Origin: Druceiella hillmani
Lineage: Eukaryota > Arthropoda > Insecta > Lepidoptera > Hepialidae
Direction: 5' to 3'
Assembly (NCBI GenBank): GCA_039881145.1
Contig: JAYKKI010000064.1
Location: 682,001 to 746,000, forward strand
DNA length: 64,000 nt
The notes below the pieces were generated by a model. That model was not told the origin of the DNA. It saw only the letters and a list, made by a program, of their open reading frames with translations, and made no database searches. Position numbers and translations under genes: made by a program. How positions within the stretch are numbered: the first letter of the stretch is position 1; each line of letters starts with the position of its first letter. This document shows, in pieces, positions 23,400 to 37,637 of the stretch.

Positions 23400-26054
23400 C
23401 GAGAACGCACTGCGTTCTCAGCTTGCGCGTTTGATCCTTTCTTTCCGCAGTAACACAGGTCTGTACACACCAACGGCCGAATGTAAATTAGCTGCTGCGC
23501 GCTTCGCAATACCCGCCGAATAACCGCAAAAGCCGCATGATGCGTTAAATTGTTTATCGCGAGTTATACTTGAAACATCTGGAACATAATTATAAAACAC
23601 AAATTAAATTCCACAATGTGCTTTATTTTAAATATGAACTTAAAACCAATCACCATCGACAATGCCCGGTGTTCTCAGCACTGGCCTTTGATTCTTTCTT
23701 TCCGCAATACCATTCGTCTGTACACACCAACGGACAAATATAAACTGTCTGCGGCCCAAAAAACTCTCAAACGCCGCATGATGCGTAAATTTGTTTGTCG
23801 CAAGTTGCACTTGAAACATCTGGAACATTATTTTAAAACACAAGTTAAATTTCACACAGTGTTTTATTTTAAATATGAATTTAAAATCAATCACAATCTA
23901 CAATGCCCGGTGTTCTCAGCACTGGCGTTTGATTCTTTCCTTCCATAGTAACACTCGTCTGCACACATCAACGGTCCAATATGAACAGGCTGCGGAGCGC
24001 TTTACAATGTTCAAAGAAAACTATGATGCGTGGATTTGTTTCTGACGGGTCGCATTTGGAACATCTGAAACATTATTTTAAAACACAAATTAAACTTCAC
24101 ACTTGTTTAATTTTAAATATGAATTTAAAATCAATCACAATATACAATGCCCGGTGTTCTCAGCACTGGCGTTTGATTCTTTCTTTCCACAGTGAAACAA
24201 GTCTGTACACATTAAGGGTTAATATAAACTGACTGGGGCGCGCTTCACAATGATCAAAGAAAACTCTCAAACGCCGCGTGATGCGTAAATTTGTTTGTCG
24301 CAAGTTGCACTTGAAACATCTGGAACATTAATATAAATACAAATTAAATTTCACAGAGTGTTTTATTTTAAATATGAATTTAAAATCAATCACCATCGAC
24401 AATGCCCGGTGTTCTCAGGACTGGCGTTTGATTCTTTCTTTCCGCAGTACCATTCGTCTGTACATATCAACGGACAAATATAAACTGGCTGCGGCCCGCT
24501 TCCCAATGCTCACCGAAAACCATTAAACGCCGCATAATGCGTATATTTGTTTATTGCGATTGGCACTTGAAACATCTAGAACATTATTTTAAAACACAAA
24601 TTAATTTTCACACTGTATTTTAAATATAAATTTATAATCAATGACAATCTAGAATGCACTGCGTTCTTAGCTTGCGGCAAATTAAATTTCACACTGTGCT
24701 TTATTTTAAATATGAATTTAAAATCAATCACAATTGACAATGCCCGTTGTTCTCAGCACTGGCGTTTGATTCTTTCTTTCCACAGTAACACTAGTCTATA
24801 CACATTAACGGTTAATATAAACTGACTGGGGCGCGCTTCACGATGATCAAAGAAAACTCTCTAACGCCGCGTGATGCGTAAATTTGTTTGTCGCAAGTTG
24901 CACTTGAAATATCTGGAACATTAATTTAAAACACAAATTAAATTTCACACAGTGTTTTATTTTAAATATGAATTTAAAATCAATAACCATCGACAATGCC
25001 CGGTGTTCTCAGCACTGGCGTTTGATTCTTTCTTTCCGCAGTACCATTCGTCTGCACACACCAACGGACAAATATAAACTGGCTGCGGCTCGCTTCACAA
25101 TGCTCACCGAAAACCATTATACGCCGCATAATGCGTATATTTGTTTATTGCGGTTGGCACTTGAAACATCTAGAACATTACTTTAAAACACAAATTAATT
25201 TTCGCACTGTGTTTCATTTTAAACAAATTTATAATCAATGACAATCTAGAATGCACTGCGTTCTCAGCTTGCGCGTTTGATCCTTTCTTTCCGCAGTAAC
25301 ACAGGTCTGTACACACCAACGGCCGAATGTAAACTAGCTGCTGCGCGCTTCGCAATACCCGCCGAATAACCGCAAAAGCCGCATGATGCGTTAAATTGTT
25401 TATCGCGAGTTTTATAAAACACAAATTAAATTCCACAATGTGCTTTATTTTAAATATGAACTTAAAACCAATCACCATCGACAATGCCCGGTGTTCTCAG
25501 CACTGGCCTTTGATTCTTTCTTTCCGCAATACCATTCGTCTGTACACACCAACGGACAAATATAAACTGTCTGCGGCCCAAAAAACTCTCAAACGCCGCA
25601 TGATGCGTAAATTTGTTTGTCGCAAGTTGCACTTGAAACATCTGGAACATTATTTTAAAACACAAGTTAAATTTCACACAGTGTTTTATTTTAAATATGA
25701 ATTTAAAATCAATCACAATCTACAATGCCCGGTGTTCTCAGCACTGGCGTTTGATTCTTTCCTTCCATAGTAACACTCGTCTGCACACACCAACGGTCCA
25801 ATATGAACAGGCTGCGGAGCGCTTTACAATGTTCAAAGAAAACTATGATGCGTGGATTTGTTTCTGACGGGTCGCATTTGGAACATCTGGAACATTATTT
25901 TAAAACACAAATTAAACTTCACACTTGTTTAATTTTAAATATGAATTTAAAATCAATCACAATATACAATGCCCGGTGTTCTCAGCACTGGCGTTTGATT
26001 CTTTCTTTCCACAGTGAAACAAGTCTGTACACATTAACGGTTAATATAAACTGA
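23400..26054. repeat. Higher-order repeat within the satellite (~1.8 kb)
   Basis: The block at 23640-24232 recurs at 25462-26054 (offset 1822 bp) with only a few differences, while neighbouring monomers differ far more. The segment at 23205-23600 recurs at 26769-27164 (offset 3564 bp, about twice the first). So groups of seven to eight monomers were copied as units. One copy lost about 35 bp, visible near 25,408. Confidence 0.85.
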
Positions 26055-27133
26055 CTGGGGCGCGCTTCACAATGATCAAAGAAAACTCTCAAACGCCGCG
26101 TGATGCGTAAATTTGTTTGTCGCAAGTTGCACTTGAAACATCTGGAACATTAATATAAACACAAATTAAATTTCGCAGAGTGTTTTATTTTAAATATTAA
26201 TTTAAAATCAATCACCATCGACAATGCCCGGTGTTCTCAGGACTGGCGTTTGATTCTTTCTTTCCGCAGTACCATTCATCTGTACATACCAACGGACAAA
26301 TATAAACTGGCTGCGGCCCGCTTCACAATGCTCACCGAAAACCATTAAACGCAGCATAATGCGTATATTTGTTTATTGCGATTGGCACTTGAAACATCTA
26401 GAACATTATTTTAAAAGACAAATTAATTTTCACACTGTGCTTTATTTTAAATAATTTAATATCAATCACAATTGACAATGCCCGTTGTTCTCAGCACTGG
26501 CGTTTGATTCTTTCTTTCCACAGTAACACTAGTCTATACACATTAACGGTTAATATAAACTGACTGGGGCGCGCTTCACAATGCTCAAATAAAACCATGA
26601 AAGGCAGCATGATGCGTAGATTTTTTTATGGCGGGTGGCATTTGAAACATCTGGAACTTTATTTTAAAACACAAATTAAATTTCACGTTTTGTTATAAAT
26701 ATGAATTTAAAATCCATCACAATTGACAATGCCCGGTGTTCTCAGCACTGGCGTTTGATTCTTTCTTTCTACTGTAACACTCGTTTGTACACACCAACGG
26801 TGCAACATAAACTAGCTGCGGCCCGCTTATCCTCAAACGCTGCATGATGCGTGGATTTGTTTGTGGCGGATGGCACTGGAAACATCTGGAACAATATTTT
26901 AAAATACAAATTAAATTTCACAGCGTGTTTTACTTTAAATATGAATTTTAAATCAATCACAATCGAGAACGCACTGCGTTCTCAGCTTGCGCGTTTGATC
27001 CTTTCTTTCCGCAGTAACACAGGTCTGTACACACCAACGGCCGAATGTAAATTAGCTGCTGCGCGCTTCGCAATACCCGCCGAATAACCGCAAAAGCCGC
27101 ATGATGCGTTAAATTGTTTATCGCGAGTTATAC

Positions 27134-27926
27134 TTGAAACATCTGGAACATAATTATAAAACACAAATTAAATTCCACAATGTGCTTTATTTTAAATATG
27201 AACTTCAAAACAATTACAATCTAGAATGCACTGCGTTCTCAGCTTGCGGGTTTGATCCTTTCTTTCCGCATGCTCGCCGAAAACCGTGCATGATGCGTAA
27301 ATTTGTTTGTCGCAAGTTGCACTTGAAAAATCTGGAACAATATTTTAAAATACAAATTAAATTTCACACAGTGTTTTATTTTAAATATGAACTTAAAATC
27401 AATCACCATCGACAATGCCCGGTGTTCTCAGCACTGGCCTTTGATTCTTTCTTCCCCCAATACCATTCGTCTGTACACACCAACGGACAAATATAAACTG
27501 GCTGCGGCCCAAAAAACTCTCAAACGCCGCATGATGCGTTAAATTGTTTATCGCGAGTTATACTTGAAACACCTGGAACATAATTATAAAACACAAATTA
27601 AATTCCACAATGTGCTTTATTTTAAATATGAACTTCAAAACAATTACAATCTAGAATGCACTGCGTTCTCAGCTTGCGGGTTTGATCCTTTCTTTCCGCA
27701 TGCTCGCCGAAAACCGTGCATGATGCGTAAATTTGTTTGTCGCAAGTTGCACTTGAAATATCTGGAACATTATTTTAAAACACAAATTAAATTTCAAACA
27801 GTGTTTTATTTTAAATATGAACTTAAAATCAATCACCATCGACAATGCCCGGTGTTCTCAGCACTGGCCTTTGATTCTTTCTTTCCGCAATACCATTCGT
27901 CTGTACACACCAACGGACAAATATAA
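27134..27926. repeat. Local ~430-bp duplication within the satellite
   Basis: Positions 27134-27496 and 27564-27926 are nearly identical, offset by 430 bp, about two monomers. Both carry a fused monomer in which TTCTTTCCGCA jumps directly to TGCTCGCCGAAAACCG. It is a very local, apparently recent amplification step. Confidence 0.85.
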
Positions 27927-30900
27927 ACTGTCTGCGGCCCAAAAAACTCTCAAACGCCGCATGATGCGTAAATTTGTCGCAAGTTGCACTTGAAATATCT
28001 GGAACATTATTTTAAAACACAAGATAAATTTCACACAGTGTTTTATTTTAAATATGAATTTAAAATCAGTCACAATCTACAATGCCCGGTGTTCTCAGCA
28101 CTGGCGTTTGATTCTTTCCTTCCATAGTAACACTCGTCTGCACACACCAACGGTCCAATATGAACACGCTGCGGAGCGCTTTACAATGCTCAAAGAAAAC
28201 TATGATGCGTGGATTTGTTTCTGACGGGTCGCATTTGGAACATCTGAAACATTATTTTAAAACACAAATTAAACTTCACACTTGTCTCATTTTAAATATG
28301 AATTTAAAATCAATCACAATATACAATGCCCGGTGTTCTCAGCACTGGCGTTTGATTCTCTCTTTCCACAGTGAAACAAGTCTATACACATTAACGGTTA
28401 ATATAAACTGACTGGGGCGCGCTTCACAATGATCAAAGAAAACTCTCAAACGCCGCGTGATGCGTAAATTTGTTTGTCGCAAGTTGCACTTGAAACATCT
28501 GGAACATTAATATAAACACAAATTAAATTTCACACAGTGTTTTATTTTAAATATGAATTTAAAATCAATCACCATCGACAATGCCCGGTGTTCTCAGGAC
28601 TGGCGTTTGATTCTTTTTTTCCGCAGTACCATTCGTCTGTACATACCAACGTACAAATATAAACTGGCTGCGGCCCGCTTCACAATGCTCACCGAAAACC
28701 ATTAAACGCCGCATAATGCGTATATTTGTTTATTGCGATTGGCACTTGAAACATCTAGAACATTGTTTTAAAGAACAAATTAATTTTCACACTGTATTTT
28801 AAATATAAATTTATAATCAATGACAATCTAGAATGCACTGCGTTCTTAGCTTGCGGCAAATTAAATTTCACACTGTGCTTTATTTTAAATATGAATTTAA
28901 AATCAATCACAATTGACAATGCCCGTTGTTCTCAGCACTGGCGTTTGATTCTTTCTTTCCACAGTAACACTAGTCTATACACATTAACGGTTAATATAAA
29001 CTGACTGGGGCGCGCTTCACAATGATCAAAGAAAACTCTCAAACGCCGCGTGATGCGTAAATTTGTTTGTCGCAAGTTGGACTTCAAATATTTGGAACAT
29101 TAATTTAAAACACAAATTAAATTTCACACAATGTTTTATTTTAAATATGAATTTAAAATCAATAACCATCGACAATGCCCGGTGTTCTCAGCACTGGCGT
29201 TTGATTCTTTCTTTCCGCAGTACCATTCGTCTGCACACACCAACGGACAAATATAAACTGGCTGCGGCTCGCTTCACAATGCTCACCGAAAACCATTAAA
29301 CGCCGCATAATGCGTATATTTGTATAATACGGTTGGCACTTGAAACATCTAGAACATTATTTTAAAACACAAATTAATTTTCGCACTGTGTTTCATTTTA
29401 AACATAAATTTATAATCAATGACAATCTAGAATGCACTGCGTTCTTAGCTTCCGGCAAATTAAATTTCACACTGTGCTTTATTTTAAATATGAATTTAAA
29501 ATCAATCACAATCTGCAATGCCCGGTGTTCTCAGCACAGGCGTTTGATTCTTTCCTTCCATAGTAACACTCGTCTGCACACACCAACGGTCCAATATGAA
29601 CAGGCTGCGATGCGCTTCACAATGCTCAAAGAGAACCCTCAATCACCGCATGATGCGTACATTTGTTTCTGGCAGGTGATACTTTAAACATCTGGAACTT
29701 TATTTTGAAACACAAATTAAATTTCTCGCTTTGTTTTATTTTTAATATGAATTTAAACTCAATCACAATCTAGAATGAACTGCGTTATCAGCTTGCGTGC
29801 TTGATTTTTTCTTTCCGCAGTAACACAGGTCTGTACACACCAACGGTCTAATATAAACTAGCTACGGCGGGCTTCAAAATGCTCTCCGAAAACAATCAAA
29901 CGCCTCATGACGAGTAAATTTGTTTGTCGCAAGTTGCACTTGAAACATTATTTTAAAACACAAATTAAATTTCACACAGTGTTTTATTTTAAATATGAAT
30001 TTAAAATCAATCACCATCGACAATGCCCGGTGTTCTCAGCACTGGCGTTTGATTCTTCCTTTCCGCAGTACCATTCGTCTGTACACACCAACGGACAAAT
30101 ATAAACTGACTGCGGCCCGCTTCACAATGCTCACAGAAAACCATTAAATGCCGCATAATGCGTATATTTGTTTATCGCGGTTGGCACTTGAAACATCTAG
30201 AACATTATTTTAAAACACGAATTAATTTTCACACTGTGTTTCATTTTAAATATAAATTTATAATCAATGACAATCTAGAATTTACTGCGTTCTTAGCTTG
30301 CGGCAAACTAAATTTCACACTGTGCTTTATTTCAAATATGAATTTAAAATCAATCACTATGAATTTAAAATCAATCACAATTGACAATGCCCGGTGTTCT
30401 CAGCACTGACGTTTGATTCTTTCTTCCACAGTAACACTAGTCTGTACTCACCAACGGTTAATATAAACTAACTGGAGTGCGCATCACAATGATCGAAGAA
30501 AACTCTCAAACGCCGCATGATGCGTAAATTTGTTTGTGGCAGGTGACACTTTAAACATCTGGAACTTTATTTTGAAACACAAATTAAATTTCTCGCTTTG
30601 TTTAATTTTAAATATGAATTTAAAATCAATCACAATCTACAATGCCCAGTGTTCACAGCACTGGCGTTTGATTCTTTCTTTCCATAGTAACACTCGTCTG
30701 CACACACAAACGGTCCAATATAAACTGGCTGCGGTGAGCTTCACATTGCTCAAAGAGAACCCTCAAACGCCGCATGATGCGGAGATTTGTTTCTGGCGGG
30801 TGGCACTTATTTTAAAACACATATCAAAGTTCGAGCTTTGTTTTATTTTAAATGTAAATTTAAAATCAATCACAATCTACAATGCCCGGTGTTCTCAGTA

Positions 30901-33240
30901 CTGGCGTTTGATTCTTTCCTTCCATAGTAACACTTGTCTGCACACACCAACGGTACAATATGAACAGGCTGCGGAGCGCTTCACAATGATCAAAGAAAAC
31001 TATGATGCATGGATTTGTTTCTGACGGGTCGCATTAGGAACATCTGAAACATTATTTTAAAACACAAATTAAGTTCACACTTTGTTAATCAATCACCGTC
31101 GACAATGCCCGGTGTTCTCAGCACTGGCGTTTGATTCTTTCTTTCCGCAGTACCATTCGTCTGTACACACCAACGGACAAATATAAACTGGCTGAGGCCC
31201 GCTTCACAATGCTCATCGAAAACCATTAAATGCCGCATAATGCGTATATTTGTTTATCGCGGTTGGCACTTGAAACATCTAGAACATTATTTTAAAATAC
31301 GAATTAATTTTCACACTGTTTCATTTTAAATATAAATTTATAATCAATGACAATCTAGAATGCACTGCGTTCTTAGCTTGCGGCAAATTAAATTTCACAC
31401 TGTGCTTTATTTTAAATATGAATTTAAAATCAATCACAATTGACAATGCCCGGTGTTCTCAGCACTGGTATTTGATTCTTTCTTTCCACAGTAACACTAG
31501 TCTGTACACACCAACGGTTAATATAAACTAACTGGGGCGCGCATCGCAATGATCAAAGAAAACTTTCAAACGCCGCATGATGCGTAAATTTGTTTGTGGC
31601 AGGTGACACTCTAAACATCTGGAACTTTATTTTGAAACACAAATTAAATTTCTCGCTTTGTTTAATTTTAAATATGAATTTAAAATCAATCACCATCGAC
31701 AATGCCCGGTGTTCTCAGCACTGGCGTTTGATTCTTTCCTTCCATAGTAATACTCGTCTGCACACACCAACGGTCCAATATGAACAGGCTGCGGAGGGCT
31801 TCACAATGATCAAAGAAAACTATGATACGTGGATTTGTTTCGGACGGGTCGCATTTGGAACATCTGAAACATTATTTTCAAACACAAATTAAACTTCACA
31901 CTTTGTTTAATTTTAAACATGAATTTAAAATCAATCACAATCTACAATACCCGGTGTTTTCATCACTGGCGTTTGATTCTTTCTTTCCATAGTAACACTC
32001 GTCTGCACACACCAACGGTCCAATATAAACTGGCTGCGGTGCGCTTTACAATGCTCAAAGAGAACCCTCAAACGCCGCATGATGCGTAGATTTGTTTCTG
32101 GCAGGTGACACTTTAAACATCTGGAACTTTATTTTGAAACACAAATTAAATTTCTCGCTTTGTTTTATTTTTAATATGAATTTAAACTCAATCACAATCT
32201 AGAATGAACTGCGTTATCAGCTTGCGTGCTTGATTCTTTCTTTCCGCAGTAACACAGGTCTGTACACACCAACGGTCTAATATAAACTAGCTGCGACGGG
32301 CTTCAAAATGCTCTCCGAAAACCGTCAAACGCCGCATGACGCGTAAATTTGTTTGTCGCAAGTTGCACATCAAACATCTGAAACATTATTTTAAAACCCA
32401 AATTTAATTTAACACAGTGTTTTATTTTAAATATGAATTTAAAATCAATCGTCATCGACAATGCCCGGTGTTCTCAGCACTGGCGTTTGATTCTTTCTTT
32501 CCACAGTACCATTCGTCTGTACACACCAACAGACAAATATAAACTGGCTGCGGCCCGCTTCACAATGCTCATCGAGAACCATTAAATGCCGCATAATGCG
32601 TATATTTGTTTATTGCGGTTGGCACTTGAAACATCTAGAACATTATATAAACACAAATTCATTTTCACACTGTGTTTCATTTTAAATATAAATTTATAAT
32701 CAATGACAATCTAGAATGCACTGCGTTCTTAGCTTGCGGCAAATTCAATTTCACACTGTGCTTTATTTTAAATATGAATTTAAAATCAATCACAATTGAC
32801 AATGCCCGGTGTTCTCAGCACTGGCGTTTGATTCTTTCTTTCCATAGTAACACTCGTCTGCACACACCAACGGTCCAATATAAACTGGCTGCGGTGCGCT
32901 TCACAATGCTCAAAGAGAACACTCAAACGCCGCATGACGCGTAGATTTGTTTCTAGCAGGTGACACTTTAAACATCTGGAACTTTATTTTGAAACACAAA
33001 TTAAATTTCTCGCTTTGTTTTATTTTAAATATGAATTTAAAATCAATCACAGTCTAGAATGCACTGCGTTCGCAGCTTGCCCGTTCGATACTTTCTTTCC
33101 GCAGTAATACACGCCTGTACACACCAACGGTCCAATATAAACTAGCTGCGGCGCGCTTTGCAATATTTGCCGAATACCTTCAAACGCCGCATGATGGGTG
33201 GATTTGTTTGTGGCGGGTGGCACTTGAAATATCCAGAACC

Positions 33241-36200
33241 TTACTTTAAAGCACAAATGATTTTTCACACTGTTTTATTTAATATATCATTTGAAAACTA
33301 TCACAATCTCGAATACACTGTGTTCTCAGCTTGCGCGTTTAATATTTTTTTGCTGAAATAAAACACGTCTGTACACACCGACTATCCAATATTAACAAAC
33401 TGCCACACGCTTCGCTCTGTTCGCCGAACAACCCGAAACGCCAAATTATGCGTAAATTTTTAAATTTGTGGCGGTTGGAACTAAAAACATCCGGAATATT
33501 ATTTTAAAACACAAATTTATTTTCACACAGGATTTTATTTAATATATGAATTTAAAAACAAATACAATCTAGAAAGCACTGTATTCTTAGCTTGTGCGTT
33601 TGATTCATTCTTGCCGCAGTAAAACACGTCTACACCGACGTTCTATTATAAACTAGCTGCATCTTGCTATCCGACGACCGCCGAAAACCGTCAGACGCCG
33701 CATGATGGGTAGATTTGTTTGTGGCGGGTGGCAGTCAAAACATCCGGAATATAATTTTTAAGTACAAATTAATTTACTCACTGTGTTTTATTTAATATGT
33801 GATTTTAAAAACAATCACAATCTGGAATGCACTGTGTCTTCAGCTTGCGCGTTTGATTCTTATTTGCCGCAGTAAAACACGTTTACATACCAATGGTATA
33901 ATATAAACTAGCTGCAGCTCGCTTCGCAATGCTCGCCGAAAACCTTTAAACGTCGCATAATGGGTAAATTTGTTTGTAGCGGGTAGTAATCGAAACATCC
34001 GGAACATTATTTTGAAACACAAATTTATTTTTACACTGTGCTTTTTTTGATTTATGATTTTAAAAGCAATCACAATCTAGAATGCACTGTGTAACACACG
34101 TCTGTATACACCGACGGTCCAATATAATCTAGCTGCGGCGCGCTTCGCAATGCTCGCCGAAAACCTTCAAACGTCGCATTATAGGTAGATTTGTTTGTGG
34201 CGCCTAGCACTCTAAACATCTCCAACATTTTTTAAAGCACATATTAATTGTGATACTGTGTTTTATTGAATATATGATTTTTAAAACCATCACATTCTAG
34301 AATGCACTGTGTTCTCAGCTTGCGCGTTTCATTTTTTCTTTCCACAGTAACACATATCTGTGCACACCATCGGTCGAATATAAACAAGCTGCGGCCCGCT
34401 TTGCAATGCTCGCCGAAGACCTTCAAATTTCCCATGATGCGTAGATTTGTGTATGGCGCCTAGCACTCGGAATATTATTTTAAAACCGAAATTAAATTTC
34501 TAACTGTGTTTTTCTTAATATATGTTTTCAAAAACAATCACAATCTAGAATACACTGTATAACACACATCTGTACACACCAACGGTCGAATATAAAGTAG
34601 GCTGCAGCCAGTTTCGCAATGCTCGCCGAAGACCTTCAAATGACGCATGATGCGTAAATTTGTGGGTGGCGCCTGGCACTCGGAACATCCGGAATATTAT
34701 TTTAAAACACAAATTATTTTTGGCATTGCTTTTTTTTAAACCAAGATTTTAAAATCAATCACAATCTAGAACGCACTGTGCTCTCAGCTTCCGCGTTTGA
34801 TTTTACTTTCCACAGTAACACACATCTCTACACACCACTGGTCGAATATAAAGTAACTGCGGCCCGCTTTGCAATGCTCGCTCAAAACCTTCAAATACCC
34901 CCATGATGCGTACGTACATTTGTGTGTGGCGCCTGGCAATTGGAACTTCCGAAATATTATTTTAAAACACAAATTAATGTTCACACTGTGTTTTATTTAA
35001 TACATGTTTTTAAAAAACAATATAGAATGCACTGTGTAACACATGTCTGTTTATACCGGCGATTCAATATAAACTAGATGCGACGTGCTTCGCAATGCTC
35101 GCCGAAAAACTTCAAACGCCGCATGATGCGTAAATTGGTTTGTGGCCGGTTCCAAATTAAAACGTTTAACAGTTTTTAAAACACAATTTAATTTTCACAG
35201 TGTGTTTCATTCAATATATGATTTTTAAAACTATCACAATCCAGAACGCACTGTGGTCTCAGCTTGCGCGTTTGTTTTTTTTCCTTTCCGCAGTAATACA
35301 TATTTGTATACACCAACGGTCGAATATAAAATAGCTGCGGACCGCTTCGCAATGCTCGCCGAAAACCTTCAAATGCCCCACGATGTGTAGATTTGTGTGT
35401 GGCGCCTCACACTCGGAACACCTGAAATATTATTTTAAAACACAAACTAATTTTCACAATCTAGAATGCACTGTATAACACACGTCTGTATACACCGACG
35501 GTCTAATATAAACTAGCTGCAGCGCGCTTTGCAATTCTCGCCGAAAACCTTTAAACGCCAGATGTAGGGTAGATTTGTTTGTGGCGGGTGGCACTAGAAA
35601 CATTTCGAACATTTTTAAAGCACAAATTAAGTCTCACACTGTTTTTTATTTAATATATGATTTGTAACAATCACAATCTAGAATGCACTGCGTTCTCAGC
35701 AGGCTCGTTTGATGTTTTCTTTCCACAGTAACAACAACGGTCGAATGTAAACTAGCTGTGGTCCGCTTCACAATGTCCGCCGAAAACCTTCAAATGCCAC
35801 ATAATGCGTAAATCTCTTTATGGCGTGTTGCACCCTAAAATATCCGGAAAAATATTTTAAAACAAATTTATTTTCACACTGTGTTTTTTTTAAATATATG
35901 ATTTTGAAAACAACCACACTCTAGAATGCACTGTGTAACACACGTCTGTACACACCGATGGTCAAATATAAATTAACTGCGGCACACTTCGCAATGCTCG
36001 ACGAAAACCTTCAAACCCCGAATGTTGGGTAGATTTGTTTGTTGCGGGTATCACTCAAAATATTTCCAACATTTTATATATCACAAATTTATTCTCACAA
36101 TGTGTTTTATTTAATATATGATTTTTAAAACAATCAAAATTTAATTGTAACATATCTGCACACACCAACGTTTGAATATAAACTAGCTGCAGCCCGCTTC

Positions 36201-37535
36201 GCAATGCTCGCCGAAAACCTTTATACGCCGCATGATGGCTAGATTTTTTTGTGGCGGGTGGCACTCCAAAACATCCGGAACATTATTTTAATAAAACACA
36301 AATTTAATTTCACACTGTGTTTTATTTAATATATGATTTTTAAAACAATCACAATCTGGAATGTACTGTTTTCTCAGCTTGCGCGTTTGATTTTATATTT
36401 CCACAGTAACACATATCTGCACACACCAACGTTTGAATATAAACTAGCTGTGACCCGCTTCGCAATGCTCGCCGACAACCTTCAAACGCCGCATGATGGG
36501 TTGTTTGTGGGGGGTGGCACTCAAAATATCTAACATTTTTAAAGCACAAATTAATTCTCGCACTGTATTTTATTTAATATATGATTTTTAAAAATATCAC
36601 AAATCAAAATGCACCGTGTTCCCAGCTTGCGCGTATAACTTGTTCCTTCCACAATAACACGTATCTGTACATACATACGGTCGAATATCAACTAGCTGCG
36701 GCCCGTTTCGCAATGCTCGCCGAAAACCTTCAAATGCCGCATGATGCGTAAATTTGTGTGTGGCGCCTGACACTCGGAACATCCGGAATATTATTTTAAA
36801 ACACATATTAATTTTAACACTGTGTTTAATTTAATATGTGATTTTAAAAACAATCCCAATCTAGAATGCACTGTGTAACACACGTCTGTACATGGCGACG
36901 TTCCAATAGAAACTAACTGCGGCGCGTTTCGCAATGCTCGCTGAAAAACTCCAAACGCCGCATGATAGGTAGATTTGTTTGAGGCGGGTGGCACTCAAAA
37001 CATACGGAGCATTATTTTAAAACACAAATTAATTTTCACACTTTATTTTATTTATTTATTTAATACGTGATTTTAAAACGATTACAATCTAGAATGCAGT
37101 GTGTTCTCAGCTTGCGCGTTTGATTTTATATTTCCACAGTAACACATATCTGCATACACTAACAGTCGAATATAAAGTAGCTGCGGCCCGCTACGCAGTG
37201 CTCGAATAAAACCTTTAATAGCCGCATAATGCGTAAACTTGTTTGTGGCGTGTTGCACTCCAAAACATCCGGAAAATTATTTTAAAACACAAATTAATTT
37301 TTACATCGTGTTTTACTTAATATATGATTTTAAAAACAATCACAATCTAGAAACAGTGCAACACACGTCTGTAGACACCGACAGTCTAATAGAAACTAGG
37401 TTCAGCACGCTTCGCAATGCTAGCCGAAAACCTTCAAACGCCGCATGATGGGCTTGGGATTCGAGATTCGGAGATGGGATTCGAACATTTTTCAAAGCAC
37501 AAATTAATTCTCACGCTGTGTTTTATTAATTTATA
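33241..37535. repeat. Divergent right flank of the satellite array
   Basis: Monomers here are A-type only, with frequent indels, GATGGGTAGATTTG in place of GATGCGTAAATTTG, and several short forms that lose the TTCTTTCCGCAG block (for example near 34,085, 34,555 and 35,025). No pair looks as similar as those in the core. This is the expected state of an old array edge no longer homogenised. Confidence 0.85.
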
Positions 37536-37611
37536 CATTCGGAAAATATCACGAACGTATGATTTCGAATACCAACCGTCCCGGTGTGATTTCGACGATT
37601 GCTCGGCAAAT

Positions 37612-37637
37612 ACTGATTTCGGCACGCGCTTTATATA
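37612..37637 (-). promoter_or_regulatory. Damaged core promoter at the array edge
   Basis: The minus strand holds TATAAAG (37629-37635) and the TCAGT initiator (A at 37614). Eleven bases present in the other copies between the two elements are missing, so the TATA box sits at about -21 instead of -32. The exon that should follow is replaced by satellite sequence below 37,539. It is probably inactive. Confidence 0.6.

Larger units (their letters stand above)
22329..37535. repeat. Satellite DNA array, ~235-240-bp monomer
   Basis: Roughly 60 head-to-tail monomers. Ordered landmarks recur in each: CCGCATGATGCGTAAATTTG, GGCACTTGAAACATCTGGAA, TTTTAAAACACAAATTAA, TTTAAAATCAATCACAATC, then either AATGCACTGCGTTCTCAG (family A) or AATGCCCGGTGTTCTCAG (family B), TTCTTTCTTTCCGCAG, GTCTGTACACACCAACGG, and CAATATAAACTAGCTGCGG. 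Open frames of 60-165 codons inside it are by-products of the repeat; they shift frame and strand from monomer to monomer. Both families lie in the left and central part; the right third holds only divergent A-type monomers. Function is unknown. Length and organisation fit a (peri)centromeric or heterochromatic satellite, but no known CENP-B box was recognised. Confidence 0.97.

Noticed and set aside
37440..37490. tRNA T-arm-like GATTCGAAC at the satellite junction
   Set aside because: No matching acceptor, D-arm or anticodon stem can be drawn around it.
22329..37535. CRISPR array
   Set aside because: Monomers of ~240 bp are contiguous with no unique spacers, and the sequence is eukaryotic.
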